Shown piece by piece: positions 26,408 to 38,435 of a DNA stretch of 64,000 nt; the stretch's first letter is position 1, and each line of letters starts with the position of its first letter. A program made the translations under genes and the position numbers. Source of the DNA: Sphingomonas sp. KRR8. Lineage in GTDB: Bacteria; Pseudomonadota; Alphaproteobacteria; Sphingomonadales; Sphingomonadaceae. The DNA lies in contig NZ_CP097462.1 of the NCBI RefSeq assembly GCF_023559245.1, forward strand, positions 1,674,001 to 1,738,000, given 5' to 3'. The notes beneath the pieces were generated by a model. The model did no database searches and was not told the DNA's origin. It was given only the letters and a program-made list of their open reading frames with translations.

Positions 26408-26456
26408 ACTCGCTTCGTCTACAGAATTGCACGTTTCGTCGTCAACTTATAACCTT
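26408..26456 (-). promoter_or_regulatory. possible creD promoter
   Basis: On the minus strand, TTGACG (about -35) and TGTAGA (about -10) are separated by 16 bases in a locally AT-rich part of the 142-base gap between creD and the dienelactone hydrolase gene. This rests on similarity to sigma-70 consensus only. Confidence 0.3.
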
Positions 26457-26528
26457 TCGACCGCTTGGGTGTCGCTTCACCCCCTGCTAATCGCAGCACC
26501 CTAACGACCAATGCAGTATGGAGAAATC

Positions 26529-29281
<2,753 letters not shown>

Positions 29282-29288
29282 GCGGCTG

Positions 29289-29591
29289 ATGCTTGGCGTA
29301 CTTGGGCACATCGCGCTCGCCCTCGTTATGCAGCATTTGGTGGATCGGATTTGCCGCAGCCGTGTCGCTGGGGCTGCGGCGGCCATTGCGTGGGCAATCG
29401 CGCGCGAAATCACTCAAGCGGAATACCGCTGGATCGAAGCCTACGCACAGGGGCAGCGCGCCAACATGCCGTGGTGGGGCGGGTTCGACCTTCGCGTCTG
29501 GAACCATCTCGACCCGTGGCTTGACTGGCTTCTGCCGACTGGGGCCGTGTGCCTCGTCCTTGTATGGAGCGCTCGCAAGTCCACCAGATGA
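29289..29591 (+). CDS. small membrane protein of unknown function
   Basis: 100 residues starting 7 bases after the ligA stop. Two hydrophobic helices (about 5-17 with 27-38, and 77-92) flank a conserved-looking polar stretch, REITQAEYRWIEAYAQGQRA, followed by MPWWGGFDLRVWNHLDPW. The aromatic-rich segment and the regular membrane pattern suggest a real gene. No family was identified. An overlapping frame at 29293 lacks these features and was rejected. Confidence 0.6.
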   Translation: MLGVLGHIALALVMQHLVDRICRSRVAGAAAAIAWAIAREITQAEYRWIEAYAQGQRANMPWWGGFDLRVWNHLDPWLDWLLPTGAVCLVLVWSARKSTR

Positions 29592-29651
29592 TCGCGAATA
29601 GGTTGGCTTGCCTGCACCAGCTTAGCGCTGGGTGTCGCCACAGACCCCTTT

Positions 29652-29676
29652 ACTGTAACATTACAGTTATTTGACA
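29652..29676 (+). promoter_or_regulatory. palindromic operator candidate adjacent to a TTGACA -35 element
   Basis: ACTGTAA-CA-TTACAGT (29652-29667) is a perfect inverted repeat. TTGACA follows 3 bases later (29671-29676), with a poor -10 candidate near 29694. The position suggests a regulator binding just upstream of the promoter of the UrcA-family gene. Confidence 0.5.
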
Positions 29677-29726
29677 ATATCTTTTCATGCGCATTACACA
29701 TCCTTGACAAGGATTGGAGACTCGCC

Positions 29727-30047
29727 ATGCGCCTTCTGTTTCTCACCGCCGCCCTCGCTGCTGCTCCGGCCGCCGCCGTCGCTCAGCCGGCGGACACGCT
29801 CGTTGTTCACGGAGCCCGCACGCTGGCTGACAACCAGCAGCTGGTCAGTTTCGGCGATCTCAAGCTGGCGAGCCTCAGCGGTCAGCGCGCGCTGCGCAGC
29901 CGGGTGGACCAGGCGATCACGACATTGTGCGACAGTTCGCACTTCTCCGTGACCGACCCGCAGGGATCGCTGAAGTGCGCCAACCAGGCGTGGAATGATA
30001 TCGCGCCGCAACTCGCCGCGCTGACCCCCCGTCTCGCTTCGCGCTAA
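29727..30047 (+). CDS. UrcA family protein
   Basis: 106 residues with a signal peptide (about 1-20). The mature domain has the UrcA pattern: an SFGDLKLASLSGQRALRSRVDQAITTLC segment followed by a second Cys in LKCANQAW, probably forming a disulfide. UrcA proteins are small periplasmic proteins of alphaproteobacteria without an assigned biochemical role. The upstream region carries a palindrome and a -35-like element. Confidence 0.82.
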   Translation: MRLLFLTAALAAAPAAAVAQPADTLVVHGARTLADNQQLVSFGDLKLASLSGQRALRSRVDQAITTLCDSSHFSVTDPQGSLKCANQAWNDIAPQLAALTPRLASR

Positions 30048-30925
30048 ACGGAGCGATCAAGCACGAGAATACGCCACTCGCCGTAGCCGCCGTCGACCAG
30101 GCGGCAGCCACGGCTGGTGTAGGCTTCCGCAACCGCTGGGGCCTGACTGTCGAGTAGTCCGGCCAGGACCAGCATGGCTCCCGGCTGAAGCGCGCTGACG
30201 AACGCCGGGGCAAGTTCGATCAGCGGTCCGGCGAGAATGTTGGCGATCAGCAGGTCGAAAGGCGCGCGCGCGGCAAGCAGCGGCGAGTCCATCCCGTCAG
30301 CCGGTGCCAGCAGCAACTCGCCAGCGCCATGCCCCATCATTATCCCGTTGATCGCCGCATTCTCGCGCGCGACATCGACAGCGATCTCGTCAATGTCGGT
30401 CGCGATTGCCTTTGCCTCCGGCCAGAGCTTCAGCGCCGCAAAGGCCAGAAGCCCAGTGCCCGTGCCGATATCGGCGATGTTGACGAAGCGCCGGCCCTCC
30501 TGCTCGAGCCGATCCAGCGCCTGCAAGCATCCCTTGGTAGTCGCATGCTGGCCCGTACCGAACGCCAATCCCGCATCGATTTCGAAATTGATCGATTGGG
30601 GGTCTGGCGACGCCGTCGGGGTATGCACGTGAAACCGGCCAGCCCGGATCGGCTCCAGCCCCGCCTGGCTTTTCGCCACCCAATTCTCTTCCTGCAGTCG
30701 CTCGATGCGCGGCGGTCCGCTCGCGAGGGAGCTCAGCACCGCCAGCGCTTCGGCATCGGGCTGCCCTTCGAAGTAGGCGTGGATCAGCCATTCGTCCGGG
30801 CGGCTCTCGTCTGGCTCGTCGGCGACCAGAACGGGCGGTGAATCACGTTGCGGGAACAGCTCCTCCGCGCCTCCGATCGCCTCGCCCTGAGCGCGAGTAG
30901 CAGGCAGGGTGACCCGCCAGCTCAC
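30044..30925 (-). CDS. prmA: ribosomal protein L11 methyltransferase PrmA
   Basis: 293 residues. The C-terminal class I methyltransferase domain has the SAM-binding DIGTGTGLLAFAAL and the catalytic-loop sequence LLIANILAGPLIEL, both characteristic of PrmA. The substrate-binding N-terminal domain is present. It methylates L11 at several amino groups. The start is GTG overlapping the metallo-beta-lactamase stop by 4 bases (GTGA), so translation is likely coupled. Confidence 0.92.
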   Translation of the reverse strand: MSWRVTLPATRAQGEAIGGAEELFPQRDSPPVLVADEPDESRPDEWLIHAYFEGQPDAEALAVLSSLASGPPRIERLQEENWVAKSQAGLEPIRAGRFHVHTPTASPDPQSINFEIDAGLAFGTGQHATTKGCLQALDRLEQEGRRFVNIADIGTGTGLLAFAALKLWPEAKAIATDIDEIAVDVARENAAINGIMMGHGAGELLLAPADGMDSPLLAARAPFDLLIANILAGPLIELAPAFVSALQPGAMLVLAGLLDSQAPAVAEAYTSRGCRLVDGGYGEWRILVLDRSV

Positions 30926-31845
30926 TTCCGCGCCGCCTCTTTACTCAGCCGGTCGTCGAGCGCGCGGCCCTGCTGGCCGGCATACTCCTTGCAGGCAGCG
31001 GGATTGAACAACGGCTTGTCGCCGTTCAGCCGCTCGGTGGTTCCACTGGCACTCGGATGGGGGGTGAGCAGGATCTCGCAGCGCAACCCTGCCACCTTCG
31101 CAAGCGAAGCGCGGAAGGCGGCGACCGTGTCGGGATGGGCGGAGAAACGGTAGGCGTCACCGCTGACCGGCGAGAGGCTGTCGGCGTAGACCATCGATCG
31201 GCAGACGGCCCCATCACAGCTCTCCCAGGACCAGCTCAACGCACCTGGCGTGTGACCGGGCGTGGCATGCGCCTGGATATTGATGTCGCCCAACCGCAGC
31301 ATCTGACCATCGGAAACGATCCGATCGGCGACGACCTTGGGGTATGGACCAAGCGAGCCGGCCTGCGGATCGGCCGGGTCGGTAGTGCCGTTGGCCATGG
31401 CCCGGGCGGCCGCCGCCGAGGCGATCACACTGGCACCTGTGAGTTGCTGCAACTTGGCGATGCCACCGACGTGGTCGGGATGCTCGTGACTCTGCAGTAT
31501 CCAGCGCACGTCACGCATACGGAAGCCGAGAGAGCGGATGTTGTCGGCGATCAAATCGGCGGCGCGCTCCGGTCCGCCATCGATCAAAACATCGCCGCCC
31601 GGGCTGGTGATCAGGATGGACGAAATGCCGCAGGTTCCGACCAGATAGACGTTGGCGTGGATGCGGACCGCAGGCGCCGGCTTGGTCCAGCTGCTCTCGT
31701 CGGTAGCGCCAGCGCAGGTCTGCGCCCACAATGGGCCATAGGTCTCGATGGGCGCCCTGACCGGCTCGGGATGGGGTGGCGGCTTGCCCAGCGGAACCAC
31801 GATCTGCTGCAGCGCGAGCAACAGAAGGGCGGGGCTAACGAACAT
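30922..31845 (-). CDS. subclass B3 metallo-beta-lactamase
   Basis: 307 residues with an N-terminal hydrophobic signal. All zinc ligands of subclass B3 are present: H120, H122, D124 and H125 in SHEHPDHVGG, H198 in ATPGHTPG, and H263 in LTPHPS. A Cys pair (ESCDGAVC) lies between the last two ligands. B3 enzymes hydrolyse penicillins, cephalosporins and carbapenems; environmental sphingomonads and caulobacters carry chromosomal ones. It is coupled by overlaps to an SDR gene upstream (11 bases) and prmA downstream (4 bases), so it looks resident rather than recently acquired. Confidence 0.88.
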   Translation of the reverse strand: MFVSPALLLLALQQIVVPLGKPPPHPEPVRAPIETYGPLWAQTCAGATDESSWTKPAPAVRIHANVYLVGTCGISSILITSPGGDVLIDGGPERAADLIADNIRSLGFRMRDVRWILQSHEHPDHVGGIAKLQQLTGASVIASAAAARAMANGTTDPADPQAGSLGPYPKVVADRIVSDGQMLRLGDINIQAHATPGHTPGALSWSWESCDGAVCRSMVYADSLSPVSGDAYRFSAHPDTVAAFRASLAKVAGLRCEILLTPHPSASGTTERLNGDKPLFNPAACKEYAGQQGRALDDRLSKEAARK

Positions 31846-32536
31846 AGCTCGCTCCGTTCGCGTCGATTACGCTGCCAGTGGCGCTCGGCGGCGCGTCGGT
31901 CGCCAGCCAGCGAATGATTTTCCCGATTTCGGCGGCGCTGGCCACTCGCCCAAGGGGGATCTCCGACAGGATCTTCTCGCCGCCCCGGCTGGCCAGATAC
32001 TCCTCCGTCATCTCCGTCACGGTGAAGCCCGGGCAAACCGCGAAAGCGAGGATGTTCTCCCCGGCATAGCCGCGGGCGATGGTCTTGGTGACACCGATCA
32101 TCGCCGCCTTGGACGCCGCATAATGCCAGTGCTGGGGAGAGTCGCCGCGATAGCCTGCGCGGCTCGCGACGTTGACGATCCGGCCGCCGCCATTCTTGCG
32201 GAAATGGCCGATCGCAAGCCGGGAGAGATCGGAGGAAGCGGTGAGGTTGATCCGCATGGTTCGCTCCCACGCCGCCAGCCACTCTTCTTGAGCAGCGTCG
32301 TCGCTGACGGCCTCGTAGATGCCGGCATTGTTGACGAGCACGTCAACCTTGCCGCCCAGCGCCTCGACCGCCGCCTCCCACAGCACGCGCGGAGCCGCGG
32401 GGTCGCTGAGATCGGCCCCGAGCAAGCCGGACCCGCCCTTGGTAGAGTGCCCGGCAACCCTGTGGCCAGCGACGGTGAGTGCGTCGAAGGCTGCCTTGCC
32501 GATGCCTCGGCTGGCGCCTGTGAGGAGGATGTTCAT
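31835..32536 (-). CDS. short-chain dehydrogenase/reductase (FabG-like)
   Basis: 233 residues. The Rossmann fold has the cofactor motif TGASRGIG at residues 6-13, NNAG at about 69-72, and the catalytic Tyr-x3-Lys in HYAASKAA. The C-terminal part includes PGFTVTEMT. A basic residue in the first loop (GHSTKGGS) leaves NAD versus NADP open. The closest general type is 3-oxoacyl-ACP-reductase-like SDRs; substrate unknown. Its end overlaps the beta-lactamase start. Confidence 0.87.
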   Translation of the reverse strand: MNILLTGASRGIGKAAFDALTVAGHRVAGHSTKGGSGLLGADLSDPAAPRVLWEAAVEALGGKVDVLVNNAGIYEAVSDDAAQEEWLAAWERTMRINLTASSDLSRLAIGHFRKNGGGRIVNVASRAGYRGDSPQHWHYAASKAAMIGVTKTIARGYAGENILAFAVCPGFTVTEMTEEYLASRGGEKILSEIPLGRVASAAEIGKIIRWLATDAPPSATGSVIDANGASYVR

Positions 32537-32575
32537 GAGCCCGCGTTAGCGCTGCTGCGCTCGACAGCAAAGCCT

Positions 32576-32602
32576 CATCGCCCGTCCTCAGGACGAGCGA
32601 TG
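32576..32602 (-). terminator. hairpin after the chemoreceptor gene
   Basis: An inverted repeat of about 12 bp with one mismatch and a 3-base loop lies in the 91-base gap between the chemoreceptor stop (32628) and the SDR start. It could end transcription of the chemoreceptor gene; there is no clear T-run. Confidence 0.4.
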
Positions 32603-32627
32603 CGCCGGAAGGGCGAAACGACGCGCG

Positions 32628-33968
32628 TCAGGCGGCGAACTTGCTCACGAATTCGGCCGTGGCGTTGCGGAAGTCGCCAATCTGGTCGGAGAAGCGGCCG
32701 AAGCCCTGCTCGACCTGGTCGATGTCGCGCGCGACGCTTTCGGTGTCCGAGCGGATCGCCGCGATCGTCGAGCTCATCGAGTCGGCCGCAAGCGCGGTCT
32801 CGTCAACGGCGGCGGTGATCATGGTGACCGTCTGGGCCTGCAGCTCCATTGCCTGGCGAATCCGGTCTGCGCTGGTCTGCACTTCCTCGACCGTGCCCTG
32901 GATCGAGCCATTGGCCTCCACCGTCTGGCGAGTCGCTTGCTGGATAGCGGTGATCTTGGCGGTGATGTCGTCGGTCGCGCGGGCCGTCTGGCTGGCGAGG
33001 CTCTTCACTTCCTGGGCCACGACCGCGAAGCCGCGACCAGCATCACCGGCCCGCGCTGCTTCGATCGTCGCATTCAGCGCCAGCAGGTTGGTCTGCCCGG
33101 CAATGTCCCGGATAAGGCCGAGGATTGATTCGATCGCCTCCACATGCGCGGAAAGCATTCGGCTGACTTCGACGGCCTGGCTGGCCTGGTCTCCGGCCTT
33201 GGTCGCGATTCCCGCCGCGACCTCAACCTCCGACCGCGCGTCCTCGATGGCGCGGATGAGCCCCGCCGCGGTCTGCGCGGCCTCGCGCATAGCGACGGCC
33301 GACTGCTCGGCCGCGGCGGCGACTTCGCTGGTCTTGCCAAGCATCCCGCGCGCCGAACCCGCAGTGCTGCTGGCTTGGCCGCGCAGCTGTTCATTCTCAC
33401 TGACGCACTTGGTGACGACGCTCATCACCTTGCGATTGAATTCTTCCGCCTGCTGTTGCTGTTGCGTGTCCACGGCGGCGCGGGTGATCGACACCGTGTG
33501 GTGTACGAACACATCGATCTCGAGCGCCTCTACCTCTGACAGGGTTCGGCACATCGCCACCAGTTCTGCCTCGTCGGTGACCGTCTGGCGAATGGCAGCA
33601 TAAGCTGCCTCCGTCTCGGCGTTCAATCCGGCGAGCAGCGTCGAAAGGCTGAGGTTGGCCCCAAGCGCCTTTTCGACATAGCCGCGAGCGGTCGCCACCC
33701 ATGTGGGGTCATCGAGGCGGGAGAACTTGGCCCGGATGTAAGGAACGATACGGTCCGCGAGTCCCTCGATCTGGTCTTCCGAGATGGAGCCTTTCAACTC
33801 TTCGGAACTGCGATACCGCCGCCAGAATTCCCGGGCGAGTTCCTTTTCCGCATGGCTGATCTGCTGCCACAGCGCAGCGGAGCGCTTCGGCAGCTCGCCG
33901 GCGCCTTCGTAGAAGCGAAGGCCCCTTGCGAGGTCGTAGTCATGGGCCTTGGAACGCCATCCGCTCAT
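32628..33968 (-). CDS. soluble methyl-accepting chemotaxis protein
   Basis: 446 residues with no membrane helix, so cytoplasmic. The N-terminal 180 residues form a helical sensor region whose pattern ([49 protein letters not shown]) is reminiscent of globin-like sensors; a proximal haem His is not obvious. The C-terminal signalling domain carries [22 protein letters not shown] and the adjoining [14 protein letters not shown] hairpin tip that contacts CheA and CheW. No che genes are in the window. Confidence 0.87.
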   Translation of the reverse strand: MSGWRSKAHDYDLARGLRFYEGAGELPKRSAALWQQISHAEKELAREFWRRYRSSEELKGSISEDQIEGLADRIVPYIRAKFSRLDDPTWVATARGYVEKALGANLSLSTLLAGLNAETEAAYAAIRQTVTDEAELVAMCRTLSEVEALEIDVFVHHTVSITRAAVDTQQQQQAEEFNRKVMSVVTKCVSENEQLRGQASSTAGSARGMLGKTSEVAAAAEQSAVAMREAAQTAAGLIRAIEDARSEVEVAAGIATKAGDQASQAVEVSRMLSAHVEAIESILGLIRDIAGQTNLLALNATIEAARAGDAGRGFAVVAQEVKSLASQTARATDDITAKITAIQQATRQTVEANGSIQGTVEEVQTSADRIRQAMELQAQTVTMITAAVDETALAADSMSSTIAAIRSDTESVARDIDQVEQGFGRFSDQIGDFRNATAEFVSKFAA

Positions 33969-34127
33969 TGGATCTCACCTGGGTGGAACAGTTTCGGTGC
34001 ACCGGCTTCTGACGCCCCAATGGTTAAGGGCGGGTTAGAGCGCCTGTCCCTTGGGCTGCCTTGCCTCCCGGCCCCACGACGCCTAAGCGGCTGCCAGTCC
34101 TTTTTGCCCTGTTTTCAGAGTGAGCTC

Positions 34128-34523
34128 ATGGCGCGCAACACGGCCCGTCCCCTCTCCCCGCATTTGTCCATCTGGCGCTGGGGTCCGCATATGGTGACCT
34201 CCATCCTTCACCGCGCGACCGGAATTGCGCTGTCGATCGGTGGTCTGCTGCTACTAACGTGGTGGCTGCTGGCGCTGGCCGGACCGGCAAGCGGCTATGT
34301 CGAGTTCGGCAAGGTCGCCGGTCATCCGATCGGGCTGCTGGTCCTTGTCGGGCTGAGCTGGTCTTTCTTCCAGCATACGTTGTCAGGCGTCCGCCACCTG
34401 ATCATGGACATCGGCGAGGGCTTCGAACTGAAGCGCAACAAGTCGATGGCAATCGCCACCTGGGTCGGCGGGGCAGTGCTGACCATCGCCCTGTGGGCCT
34501 ACGTCCTGGGAGTTCGCGCATGA
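34128..34523 (+). CDS. sdhC: succinate dehydrogenase cytochrome b556 subunit
   Basis: 131 residues with three membrane helices. Family motifs are RPLSPHLSIW at the N-terminus, SILHRATGIAL (quinone site) and SFFQHTLSGVRHLIMDIGEG (haem-ligand His). It anchors complex II with SdhD. The start is ATG at 34128; the longer open frame overlaps the chemoreceptor region and was rejected. The stop overlaps the sdhD start (ATGA). Confidence 0.95.
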   Translation: MARNTARPLSPHLSIWRWGPHMVTSILHRATGIALSIGGLLLLTWWLLALAGPASGYVEFGKVAGHPIGLLVLVGLSWSFFQHTLSGVRHLIMDIGEGFELKRNKSMAIATWVGGAVLTIALWAYVLGVRA

Positions 34524-34951
34524 CCGGTCCCAAGGACATCGGTCGCCACGACCGCAATGCAGTGCCGGAGGGCAAGACCGCGCTTGGTCAGGTCCGCGGC
34601 CTCGGCAGCTCGCATCAGGGTGGGGAGCATTGGATCCGCGAGCGGGTGAGCAGCATTGCCCTGCTCCTGCTCGGCATCTGGTTCCTCGTCTCGCTGCTGC
34701 TGCTTCCCGACTGGAGTCAGCCAACCATCAAGGAGTGGCTGGCCAGCCCGCTCGGCTTCGTGCCGATGGCGCTGTTCGTCTATCTTTCGTTCGAGCACAG
34801 CGTCGAGGGCCTCAAGGTCGTGATCGACGACTATCAGGGTGATGAGGGCGGCCGCATCATGTGGCATCTCGTCAGCCTGTTCCTACATGTCGGTGTTGGC
34901 GCACTGGCGCTGTTCGCGCTGGCCAAGATCGCCTTCGGAGCTGCCTCGTAA
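34520..34951 (+). CDS. sdhD: succinate dehydrogenase membrane anchor subunit
   Basis: 143 residues. A polar N-terminus ending with LGSSHQGGEHWIRERVSSIAL is followed by three membrane helices. The quinone/haem region is FVYLSFEHSVEGLKVVIDDY, as in alphaproteobacterial SdhD. It overlaps sdhC by 4 bases and abuts the sdhA ATG with no gap, so the three genes form one operon. Confidence 0.94.
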   Translation: MTGPKDIGRHDRNAVPEGKTALGQVRGLGSSHQGGEHWIRERVSSIALLLLGIWFLVSLLLLPDWSQPTIKEWLASPLGFVPMALFVYLSFEHSVEGLKVVIDDYQGDEGGRIMWHLVSLFLHVGVGALALFALAKIAFGAAS

Positions 34952-36751
34952 ATGTCCTACAAGATCGTCGATCACGTTTATGACGTTGTTGTCGTTGGCG
35001 CCGGCGGCGCGGGCCTTCGCGCCACGATGGGCGCCGCGGGCAAAGGCCTGAAGACGGCCTGCGTCACCAAGGTATTCCCGACGCGCAGCCACACGGTCGC
35101 CGCGCAGGGTGGCATTGCCGCCAGCCTCGGCAACATGGGCCCGGACCATTGGACCTGGCACATGTACGACACCGTCAAGGGCTCTGACTGGCTCGGCGAC
35201 CAGGACGCGATCGAATATCTCTGCCGCGAGGCTCCGGCCGCAGTTTATGAGTTGGAGCACGCCGGCCTGCCCTTCAGCCGCACGGACGACGGACGCATCT
35301 ACCAGCGCGCCTTTGGTGGCATGACCCAGAACATGGGCGAAGGGCCGGCCGCCCAGCGCACCTGCGCCGCTGCCGACCGCACTGGTCATGCTATGCTTCA
35401 CACGCTCTACCAGCAGAGCCTGAAGTACGACGCCGACTTCTTCATCGAATATTTCGCGCTCGACCTGATCATGGTCGATGGGGAGTGCCGCGGACTGATG
35501 GCGCTGTGCATGGACGACGGGTCCATTCATCGCTTCCGTGCGCAGGCCGTGGTGCTGGCGACCGGTGGTTACGGACGCTGCTACTTCTCGGCTACGTCTG
35601 CCCACACCTGCACCGGCGACGGCAATGCCATGGTGCTCCGCGCCGGCCTACCGCTGCAGGACATGGAATTCGTGCAGTTCCACCCGACCGGCATCTACGG
35701 CGCGGGCGTGCTGATCACCGAAGGTGCGCGTGGCGAAGGCGGGTACCTTACCAACTCCGAAGGCGAGCGCTTCATGGAGCGCTATGCGCCCAGCGCCAAG
35801 GACCTCGCCAGCCGCGACGTTGTTTCCCGTTCGATGGCGATGGAAATCCGAGAAGGACGTGGCGTCGGCAAGGAGAAGGACCACATTTTCCTTCACCTCG
35901 ACCATATCGACCCGAAGATCTTGGGTGAGCGCCTGCCGGGTATCAGCGAGACCGCGAAGATCTTCGCTGGCGTCGACCTGACGCGCGAGCCGATCCCTGT
36001 CGTGCCGACCGTTCACTACAATATGGGCGGCATCCCGACCAATTATCATGGCGAGGTCGTCACCCTGAAGGACGGCAATCCGGACGCGGTGGTGCCAGGC
36101 CTGTTCGCCGTGGGCGAAGCGGCCTGCGTCTCCGTCCATGGCGCCAACCGCCTCGGCTCCAATAGCCTGATCGACCTGGTGGTGTTCGGCCGCGCGACCG
36201 GCCTGCGGCTCGGCGAGATCATCAAGCCCGGCGCGAACCAATCCCTGCTGCCCAAGGACAGTGCCGAACTGTCACTCGGCCGCCTGGACAAGTTCCGCTA
36301 CGCCGACGGCAACACGCCGACCGCCCAGATCCGCAACGAGATGCAGCGCACCATGCAGGCTGACTGCGCGGTTTTCCGCACCGAGCGGACGCTGGCCGAG
36401 GGGCAGGAGAAGATCGACACGATCTTCCGCTCCATGGGCGACGTGAAGGTCACCGATCGCAGCCTCATCTGGAACACCGACCTCGTTGAAACGCTCGAGC
36501 TCGACAACATGCTAGGGCAGGCCGTCGTCACCATGCATTGCGCCGCCAACCGCAAGGAGAGCCGCGGCGCTCACATGCATGAGGATTATCCGCACCGCGA
36601 TGACGCCAACTGGATGAAGCACACCATTGCGTGGCTCGATGGCTGGGGCGGCAATTTCGGGCGCGGCGTGGCGATCGATTACCGCCCGGTGCACGAATAC
36701 ACGCTCACCGAGGACGTTCAGTACATCAAGCCAAAGGCTCGGGTGTATTAA
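34952..36751 (+). CDS. sdhA: succinate dehydrogenase flavoprotein subunit
   Basis: 599 residues. The FAD-binding motif [12 protein letters not shown] is near the N-terminus, and the covalent FAD attachment His is in [13 protein letters not shown]. The substrate-binding region includes [22 protein letters not shown] and the catalytic Arg in [15 protein letters not shown]. It oxidises succinate to fumarate in the TCA cycle. The expected next gene, sdhB, is not present: recN lies immediately downstream on the other strand. Confidence 0.97.
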   Translation: MSYKIVDHVYDVVVVGAGGAGLRATMGAAGKGLKTACVTKVFPTRSHTVAAQGGIAASLGNMGPDHWTWHMYDTVKGSDWLGDQDAIEYLCREAPAAVYELEHAGLPFSRTDDGRIYQRAFGGMTQNMGEGPAAQRTCAAADRTGHAMLHTLYQQSLKYDADFFIEYFALDLIMVDGECRGLMALCMDDGSIHRFRAQAVVLATGGYGRCYFSATSAHTCTGDGNAMVLRAGLPLQDMEFVQFHPTGIYGAGVLITEGARGEGGYLTNSEGERFMERYAPSAKDLASRDVVSRSMAMEIREGRGVGKEKDHIFLHLDHIDPKILGERLPGISETAKIFAGVDLTREPIPVVPTVHYNMGGIPTNYHGEVVTLKDGNPDAVVPGLFAVGEAACVSVHGANRLGSNSLIDLVVFGRATGLRLGEIIKPGANQSLLPKDSAELSLGRLDKFRYADGNTPTAQIRNEMQRTMQADCAVFRTERTLAEGQEKIDTIFRSMGDVKVTDRSLIWNTDLVETLELDNMLGQAVVTMHCAANRKESRGAHMHEDYPHRDDANWMKHTIAWLDGWGGNFGRGVAIDYRPVHEYTLTEDVQYIKPKARVY

Positions 36752-36763
36752 GCGCCGCCGCGA

Positions 36764-38413
36764 TCAGGCCGCGAGGAGTCTGGCGGCCTGTGCGCGAGCT
36801 TCGTCGGTGACGTCGGCGCCCGACAGCATTCGGGCGATCTCCTCGCGCCGCTCCTCCGGGCTGAGCTTGCGCACCGTCGTTCGGGTTCCCGCCTCGCCGT
36901 GGCTTTTCTCGATTCGGTAATGGTGTTGGGCACGGGCAGCGACCTGCGGCGAGTGGGTGACGACCAGCAACTGGCTCTGCTGCGCCAGCCGGGCCAGACG
37001 TTCACCGATGGCGCTGGCGACCGCCCCGCCGACGCCGCGATCAATCTCATCGAAGATCATGGTCGAAGCACTCCCCGCCTCCGCCAAAGCAACCTTGAGC
37101 GCGAGGATGAAGCGGGACAATTCGCCCCCTGATGCGATCTTCGTCAGGGCCCCGAACGGAGCGCCGGGGTTGGTGGATACGGTGAATTCCACCCGGTCGC
37201 TTCCGGATGGCCCCGCGGCTGCCGGCGACAGGGATGTGCGAAACGAAGCAGACTCCAATTTCAAGGGGGCAAGCTCGTCGTTGACGGCCGCATCGAGGCG
37301 CACAGCCGCATCGGATCGCGTCTGCGTCAGCCCGGCGGCCGCGGCCTCATAGTCCTGCCTGGCCTGCGCCAACGACCTCTCCAGCCGGGCGATCCGCTCT
37401 CCGCCCGCCTCGATCAACGCAAGCCTTGCCTGCATGTCGGCGCCAAGCGCCGCAAGCGCATCCGCCTCGACGCGATGCTTGCGAGCCAGCGCGCGGATGT
37501 CGAACAGCCGGCTTTCCACCAACTCGAGCCGCTGAGGATCGAATGACATCTCGTCGGCGGCACGGCCGATGCGCTCCTCCGCCTCGGCCGTTTCGATCAC
37601 GGCCCGATCGAGCCCCGCCAGCGCCTCGGCCAACAGGGGGTGGTCCGCGGCACCGCGCTCGATCTTTCGTGCCGCCGCCCGCAACAACGCCAGCGCCCCG
37701 TCGGAGCCCCCAAGCAGCTCGTCGAGACCCTGCAGCGCCTCGCCCGCCCGCGCGCCAGCCTGCATCGCAGCGCGTTGCTCCGCCAGCGATGTTTCCTCAC
37801 CCGGATCGGGAGCAAGCTTGGCAATCTCGTCGGCGGCATGCGTCAGATAGTCGCGGTCGCGCTCGGCCTCTTGTGCCGAAGCCCGCGCCTGGGCGAGATC
37901 CTCTTCCACGGCCTGCCACCGGCTCCAGGCGTCGGATACCGGCCGTACGTCGATCCTGGCGAAGGCGTCGAGCAGATCGCGGTGGCCCTTGGGGTTGAGC
38001 AAGCCTCGGTCGTCATGCTGGCCATGAATCTCGACGAGGGTCGCACCGACCTCCCGTAGCACGGCGGCTGGCACTGGTGCGCCGGCCGCAAAGGCGCGGC
38101 TGCCGCCATCGGCCTTGACCTGCCGCCGCAATAGCAAGGGTTCGCCGGGCTCCGCCTCCACGCCAGCCTCGTCGAGGACCGTCAGTCCCGGATGATCGGC
38201 CGAAAGATCGAAGGCCGCGGAGACCGCGGCGCCTTCCTGCCCGCTACGTACCAGCCCGCTGTCGGCGCGCGCACCGAGCGCCAGTCCCAATGCGTCAAGC
38301 AGAATGGATTTGCCGGCGCCGGTCTCGCCCGTAAGCACGCCCAGACCGGTGCCGAACTCAAGCTCCAGCCGGTCGATCAATACCACGTCGCGGATGACGA
38401 GTTGCCGCAGCAC
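36764..38413 (-). CDS. recN: DNA repair protein RecN
   Basis: 549 residues. An SMC-like ATPase for double-strand-break repair: Walker A GETGAGKSILLDALGLALGARAD near residue 30, a coiled-coil centre, then the signature ASGGELSRFILALKVALA and Walker B TMIFDEIDRGVGGAVASAIG. The start is GTG at 38413. It lies 22 bases downstream of bamD on the same strand, a common arrangement. No LexA box was seen directly upstream. Confidence 0.96.
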   Translation of the reverse strand: MLRQLVIRDVVLIDRLELEFGTGLGVLTGETGAGKSILLDALGLALGARADSGLVRSGQEGAAVSAAFDLSADHPGLTVLDEAGVEAEPGEPLLLRRQVKADGGSRAFAAGAPVPAAVLREVGATLVEIHGQHDDRGLLNPKGHRDLLDAFARIDVRPVSDAWSRWQAVEEDLAQARASAQEAERDRDYLTHAADEIAKLAPDPGEETSLAEQRAAMQAGARAGEALQGLDELLGGSDGALALLRAAARKIERGAADHPLLAEALAGLDRAVIETAEAEERIGRAADEMSFDPQRLELVESRLFDIRALARKHRVEADALAALGADMQARLALIEAGGERIARLERSLAQARQDYEAAAAGLTQTRSDAAVRLDAAVNDELAPLKLESASFRTSLSPAAAGPSGSDRVEFTVSTNPGAPFGALTKIASGGELSRFILALKVALAEAGSASTMIFDEIDRGVGGAVASAIGERLARLAQQSQLLVVTHSPQVAARAQHHYRIEKSHGEAGTRTTVRKLSPEERREEIARMLSGADVTDEARAQAARLLAA

Positions 38414-38435
38414 TCCCCCGCCCCGCTCCGCCGCT

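Noticed and set aside
29293..29601. Alternative frame over the small membrane protein after ligA
   Set aside because: The frame starting at 29289 has regular membrane helices and a conserved-looking polar segment; this frame does not.
31748..32818. Plus-strand open frame of 356 codons
   Set aside because: Antisense to the metallo-beta-lactamase, SDR and chemoreceptor genes, which carry clear motifs; the translated product ends in Arg/Ser-rich sequence.
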